Shown: in pieces, positions 59,949-64,000 of the stretch | Numbering within the stretch: the first letter of the stretch is position 1 | How the letters are laid out: each line of letters starts with the position of its first letter | Assembly: GCA_036583965.1 (NCBI GenBank) | Contig: JAZBQD010000027.1 | Location: forward strand, 23,381,001-23,445,000 | Direction of reading: 5' to 3' | Source of the DNA: Prunella strophiata | Taxonomy: Eukaryota > Chordata > Aves > Passeriformes > Prunellidae | Length of the DNA stretch: 64,000 nucleotides | Made by a program: the position numbers and the translations under genes | The notes under the pieces: generated by a model | The model's input: the letters and a program-made list of their open reading frames with translations, nothing else | The model's database searches: none | What the model was told of the DNA's origin: nothing

Positions 59949-62510
59949 ACATTGGAGTGTATAATAATAATAAATATAAATTTTCTTAAAACATATCCTG
60001 TGTTCTAGGGTTACTATTTTCTCCCCTTTACACAGAGGAACTGTTGTAAATTCAAGTTCTTGTAGGCATAAAGGAAATCTGGGACAGAACAGACTTCTGT
60101 TCTCAAACCTGTTTTACAAGGTTATAGCAGACTCAGTAACTAACAACCATTTATAATAAAGATTTTATTATTAAATCAGAGCTTCAGGCTTCTAACTTCA
60201 TTAGGTAGTTTACATATTACTGTTGGTTATTATCTAGCACTTATTAAATATAGATGCTAAACAGGATGCCTGACAACCCATAAAAATCCCACATTTTTAT
60301 TCTCTTTATGTCCCCAAGAAGAAATGTGAGCAACATAACAAATGCTACTCTTTAAAAAAAATAAACAAAACAGAAAAAAAAAAAAGCCCCAATTCACCTG
60401 ACCCAGGCTGCAAAAGGTTCAGAGGAGGAGGATACATCCTTTGTTTCAAAATTAACCTAGTGGTGATAAATGTGCATCCAAAATACACCTAAGCACAAGC
60501 TTCAGAACAGTTGTGTTCTCCATGTCTCCCTAGTTTTCTTTCTGAGTATTAAATGTATATTGAGTCCTTTTCTTTCTCTACAGAATCTTCTAAAGATCCT
60601 AACTATGAGTCTGTCAATTCCATCAATTAACCTGGGAGTCCTCTGTGGGCAAAGCCACTCTCTGCTCCAATGCCCATTTCCTCACACACACAATTCATCC
60701 CTGCAGGATCCCTTCTGCCCCCTCTGCATACTCCAATGCAAGTGGGGCTTTTTCCCTTCTACTGTAACATACATTTTTGGGAAGAATGATGAATCTGATG
60801 AGTTTCACAGTGCTGCTCTGTCAGATTGTACGTCTCCAAATTCTCCACGTTCATTTATAAAGGATGAAAACCTTGTTACTATAGAAACTGCAGTTTTACA
60901 TGCCCTGACTGCTCTGCCTTTAAAAGCTTTGCCACAATGCTGTTACAAGATTCTTTTCTATTTCTTTAATATTATAAACCATTAGATCTTCACCAAGCAC
61001 ATACATACAAACATTTTCAAATATTCCTCTCATAAAAACCCCTGCTTTTTATTCCTGTCTGTCCTGAAAGACCCAAAACAGTAGGGGAGTGAATTGAATC
61101 AGTGATTTTTAAATTGCATTGCTTTAAAATTGTTAAGTCTGAGCTTTATAAAAATAAAGGGGAAAAAATTTCTACCACAACTTGAAATTTTAACTTATAA
61201 TGTAAAAAATTATCATTTTTAACATAACACAATTGATATCTTATTTAAAAATTTTTAAACTGCCATAAGCAAGACCCACTATATGAAAAAATAAGACCCA
61301 AATCCTTCACAACCTTAAGCTAGAATAATTGTATGTTGTCTTATCTGAAGATAAGTCTCTCCATAAATCTTAGGAACAAACTTCTTTTACTAGTAAGTTT
61401 TTGAAGTCTAAAATGGGTGCCACTTCAAAAAAAATTCCTTGAGTGTAAAGATTGTTTAAGTTGTTGACCTTTTATTCCCCCATTTTGGTTTATTTATATT
61501 ATACTACAGGTAAGGGACAGGACTCTGCTCTGTGCCAGGAACTCCATAATCATCATTAGATTTGCAAGGTATGAGCACAGTGACATTTGTCTGGGAATGC
61601 TCCAAGAATCCTCTGGCTTCCTGACCCCACTATGGAGGAGTATTGACAAACACTGTGCCATGGTCTCTGCTGCTGCTGCTGAGCAGTGAACAAGCAGAGA
61701 CAGTGCTTCACAAACAGAAAGTGATAAAATTACTAAAACCAAAAGAACCACCTCAGAAAAGACCTCCAGGTTCTCACCATCTGATTCTCATCTCCTTGCT
61801 CTTCCTGAACAATGTCTTTCTCCACTGATCTGTCATTTAGTCAATCAGTGTAACTGACACTGGACAAACATTTCAGGCTCTGGAAGCCCTCCTGTTTTTT
61901 TTTCCTTTTCCATCACTAGATTCTCAGTGCCAGTAGGACCCTTTTACATTTCCTTTTCCAGCATTCCACAGAAGCCAGGCAGCAGCACAGCACTTCATTA
62001 TCTGAACACAGAAACTCAAAACATGGCAACCTAAAATGAAAAGTGAGACCCTCACTTCCATATCTCATTTCTGATTCATGAGAAAGTTTAGCAGGACTTA
62101 AAAAGTTCCTGACATTTAAAGGGGAGCTGCAGAGGAAAAGTTTTTTTCCCATTACCAACCACTGTACCCAAATTCCTCTGACTAATGCCTGCTCTCAGGC
62201 ACTTGTATCTAACTTGTAAATACAGTCCTCATTTCATTGCAGAGCACTCTGCCCCCCAGTGTGAGGCATGCATTTACTTTATGATTTCTGCTGAGGTTAC
62301 TGCCTGGCCTGCATTAAAGAAATCCTCATTTCTCACAAATCAATTTAGTGCCAACTTCACCACACACTGTTAGTGGGGGGTTTGTCTGTTTGCCTGGAGC
62401 ACAGAGAGGAACACCTGGAGTGGCTCCTCAGATATCCAGGAGTGACTAATTCATAGACCCTACTTTCTCTCTGGAAGGTGGAAGTTGGACATTTTTGCCT
62501 TTGGCATGTG
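59949..62510. other. AT-rich DNA with longest unassigned ORF
   Basis: No gene is recognised. The longest open frame in the window (171 codons, 60470-60985 plus) has no known domain and lies in pyrimidine-rich DNA that naturally lacks stops. A good 3' splice-site-like sequence (TTTCTTTCTCTACAG) ends at 60583 inside it. The interval 61110-61260 is extremely AT-rich. Confidence 0.5.
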
Positions 62511-62516
62511 ATTTTC

Positions 62517-62847
62517 TGTCACAGCATATGCCACAGCACATGCTGCAGTTGAGACAGGCACAGTACACAGAGTAACACCACACAATGACAGAAAGCTTCA
62601 ACCCATACACAGTCACATCACACCACCTCAGAAGGCTGCAAGCTCTGCCCTTCTTGTCCTTCAGCCCAGCCTTTTATCCCCCTCCTGTCCATGCAGTGCC
62701 CCTGTGTGCCCTCTGCTCCCTGTGGTGGTTGCTCAGTGCCCCTGGGCACTCCATGGCTCATTGCTGTCACTGCTGCTCACAGCTGCACCCACTGGGGATG
62801 AGGCTCAGCCCAGCCCCATCCCAATCATCACACACTGTGTGCCTACA
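62517..62847 (-). mobile_element. Solo ERV LTR, copy 3 (6-bp TSD)
   Basis: This copy is 331 bp, TGTCAC...GCCTACA on the plus strand, flanked by perfect ATTTTC duplications (62511-62516 and 62848-62853). It is the best reference copy of the three: it has neither the 12-bp loss of copy 1 nor the 47-bp internal duplication of copy 2. The minus strand has inverted CCAAT (ATTGG) followed by GGATAAAAGG about 170 bases into the LTR, consistent with a U3 promoter. I see no AATAAA on either strand, so polyadenylation signals are unclear. The small open frames inside (62585-62931) are fortuitous. Confidence 0.93.
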
Positions 62848-62853
62848 ATTTTC

Positions 62854-64000
62854 CTCTCGTCACAATACAATGCCCCCCAAAACCACAATGTAGCCACTCA
62901 GCAGAGGAATCTTCAACATGCATCCTGCTAACTTGGGATGAGGCTGCACAGCCACCATGTCCCCAGAACAGCTCGACTTGTCCCACTCCAAAGAGCATGA
63001 CCAGGCACAATTTCTCCTCTCAGCACAGCTGTGTTTGGTATCTCTCAGAGCCTCACTTGAAAAATGCCAAGTTTGTGTCAGGGTTGCTTCCAGGCTGTCT
63101 CCTCAGGCATTGCTCTACTGTCAAAAATTCTGTGAGTTTGAATACTTTATGGCTAATAATTTGTGTACTATTTCTTCACTCCTGTAATGTTGGTTTTTGG
63201 GTCTGTATATTTAAATACTGTCTCTGGGGTTTCTCACATATAAATGCAGAATTCAGACTCAAGAGTTGACCACCATTTAAAGTTTCTGATCTTCTTTCAT
63301 AACTGTAGCTTAGAATAATTATTATTTTGAGGCTCTTGGCATATGTCTGAAGTCCCTCCAAAAGCATCAAATAAAGGATACCTGTTCAATATTCCAGATG
63401 ATGTTCTTATCACTAGGATCTAATCACTGACCAACTGTGACAGATTTTTGATACTGCCAGGTGGTTTTGGATCAGAGACTACTTCTGTGTTGCCTGAAAA
63501 TTCTTCTCCTACCACAAAGCAATTGATCTAGCTTGCAGGTGTTACCGAAGGTAAAATGAAGACATTTATTTCTAGAAATATTCTGTCCTTATTTTCTCTG
63601 GCATATAGTTTAATCCTGGGGTTTTAGGATATTTTAGAACCTCTGTCTTATTTTATTATGGCTTATAGAAATCTATCTCCCCTTCAAACAATCTTATACC
63701 TTGCTAAAACTTTAGAAAAGCCCAACAGGGATTCCTCATCTCCCCTGTTGCTGAGATTATTCTGGTGCCATAGTGTGATCAAGTGCATTGTTTTGCACTG
63801 TCTAGTTGCACAGGAATGGGTGATTCTTGTGTCTGTATCAACCACTGCTAATTCTCAGTGCAAATGCCTTGTAGTTTTTTGGGCTGTCTCCTCAGTTTCA
63901 CAAAATAAACGAATTTACTGTGAAACAGATCTAGGCCAGATGGCACTTTTTGCATGGCACTGGATTTGCAAACACGGGGTCTAATTTTGAAGTTCTGCTC
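62854..64000. other. Single-copy DNA, no gene seen
   Basis: No gene or repeat is recognised. A plus-strand frame of 108 codons (63658-63984) near the window edge has no known motif. It stops before the edge, so it is not a truncated longer frame on its 3' side. Confidence 0.55.

Noticed and set aside
62585..62931. ORFs of 75 to 102 codons inside the LTRs (also at 29674 and 44399)
   Set aside because: They repeat at the same place in all three LTR copies and run against the inferred LTR polarity. They reflect the stop-poor LTR core, not a retroviral gene.
1..64000. CRISPR array, operons, tRNA or rRNA genes, bacterial or phage signals
   Set aside because: No spaced identical repeats, no cloverleaf or rRNA sequence, and no prokaryotic gene density. 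All the evidence points to vertebrate nuclear DNA.

Overview
The window reads as non-coding DNA from a bird nuclear genome, most likely a songbird (the order is inferred). It is AT-rich, poor in CpG, broken by A/T homopolymers, and has no bacterial-style gene packing. The diagnostic content is chicken-repeat-1 (CR1) LINE DNA of several ages together with solo retroviral LTRs, the usual mix of avian intergenic or intronic DNA. I found no protein-coding exon, tRNA, rRNA or known small RNA that I can defend. The longest open frames (about 150 to 170 codons) match no family I recognise, except those inside CR1, which are broken reverse transcriptase.

Layout: 1-11.3 kb is mostly unique AT-rich sequence with one CR1 3'-end fragment (2.57 kb) and A-rich simple repeats. 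A 1.1-kb CR1 in minus orientation lies at 11.34-12.43 kb and carries a decayed reverse-transcriptase reading frame. A much older CR1 lineage remnant in plus orientation lies at 17.07-17.60 kb. A possible old LTR (21.12-21.40 kb) and a long, well-paired hairpin (23.29-23.37 kb) follow. Further CR1 3' ends lie at 18.99, 26.69, 30.09 and 56.01 kb.

The best-supported structure is a set of three closely related solo LTRs at 29.68, 44.28 and 62.52 kb. All point the same way, and each is bounded by TG...CA ends and its own 6-bp target-site duplication (GATAAT/GATAAC, CTAAAT, ATTTTC). A fourth LTR of a different family, also with a 6-bp duplication (TTTACC), lies at 54.16-54.47 kb. The LTRs are probably oriented on the minus strand, judged by TATA-like and inverted CCAAT motifs.

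The remainder is single-copy sequence in which I point out short-range structures: a perfect 42-bp tandem duplication (41.0 kb), a perfect 20-bp palindrome (37.5 kb), a palindromic homeodomain-type site (44.86 kb), a GATA/E-box inverted-repeat cluster (58.7-58.9 kb) and a small telomere-motif cluster (59.9 kb). No genes can be said to work together here. The window's interest lies in its transposon history and in a few candidate regulatory or RNA structures.
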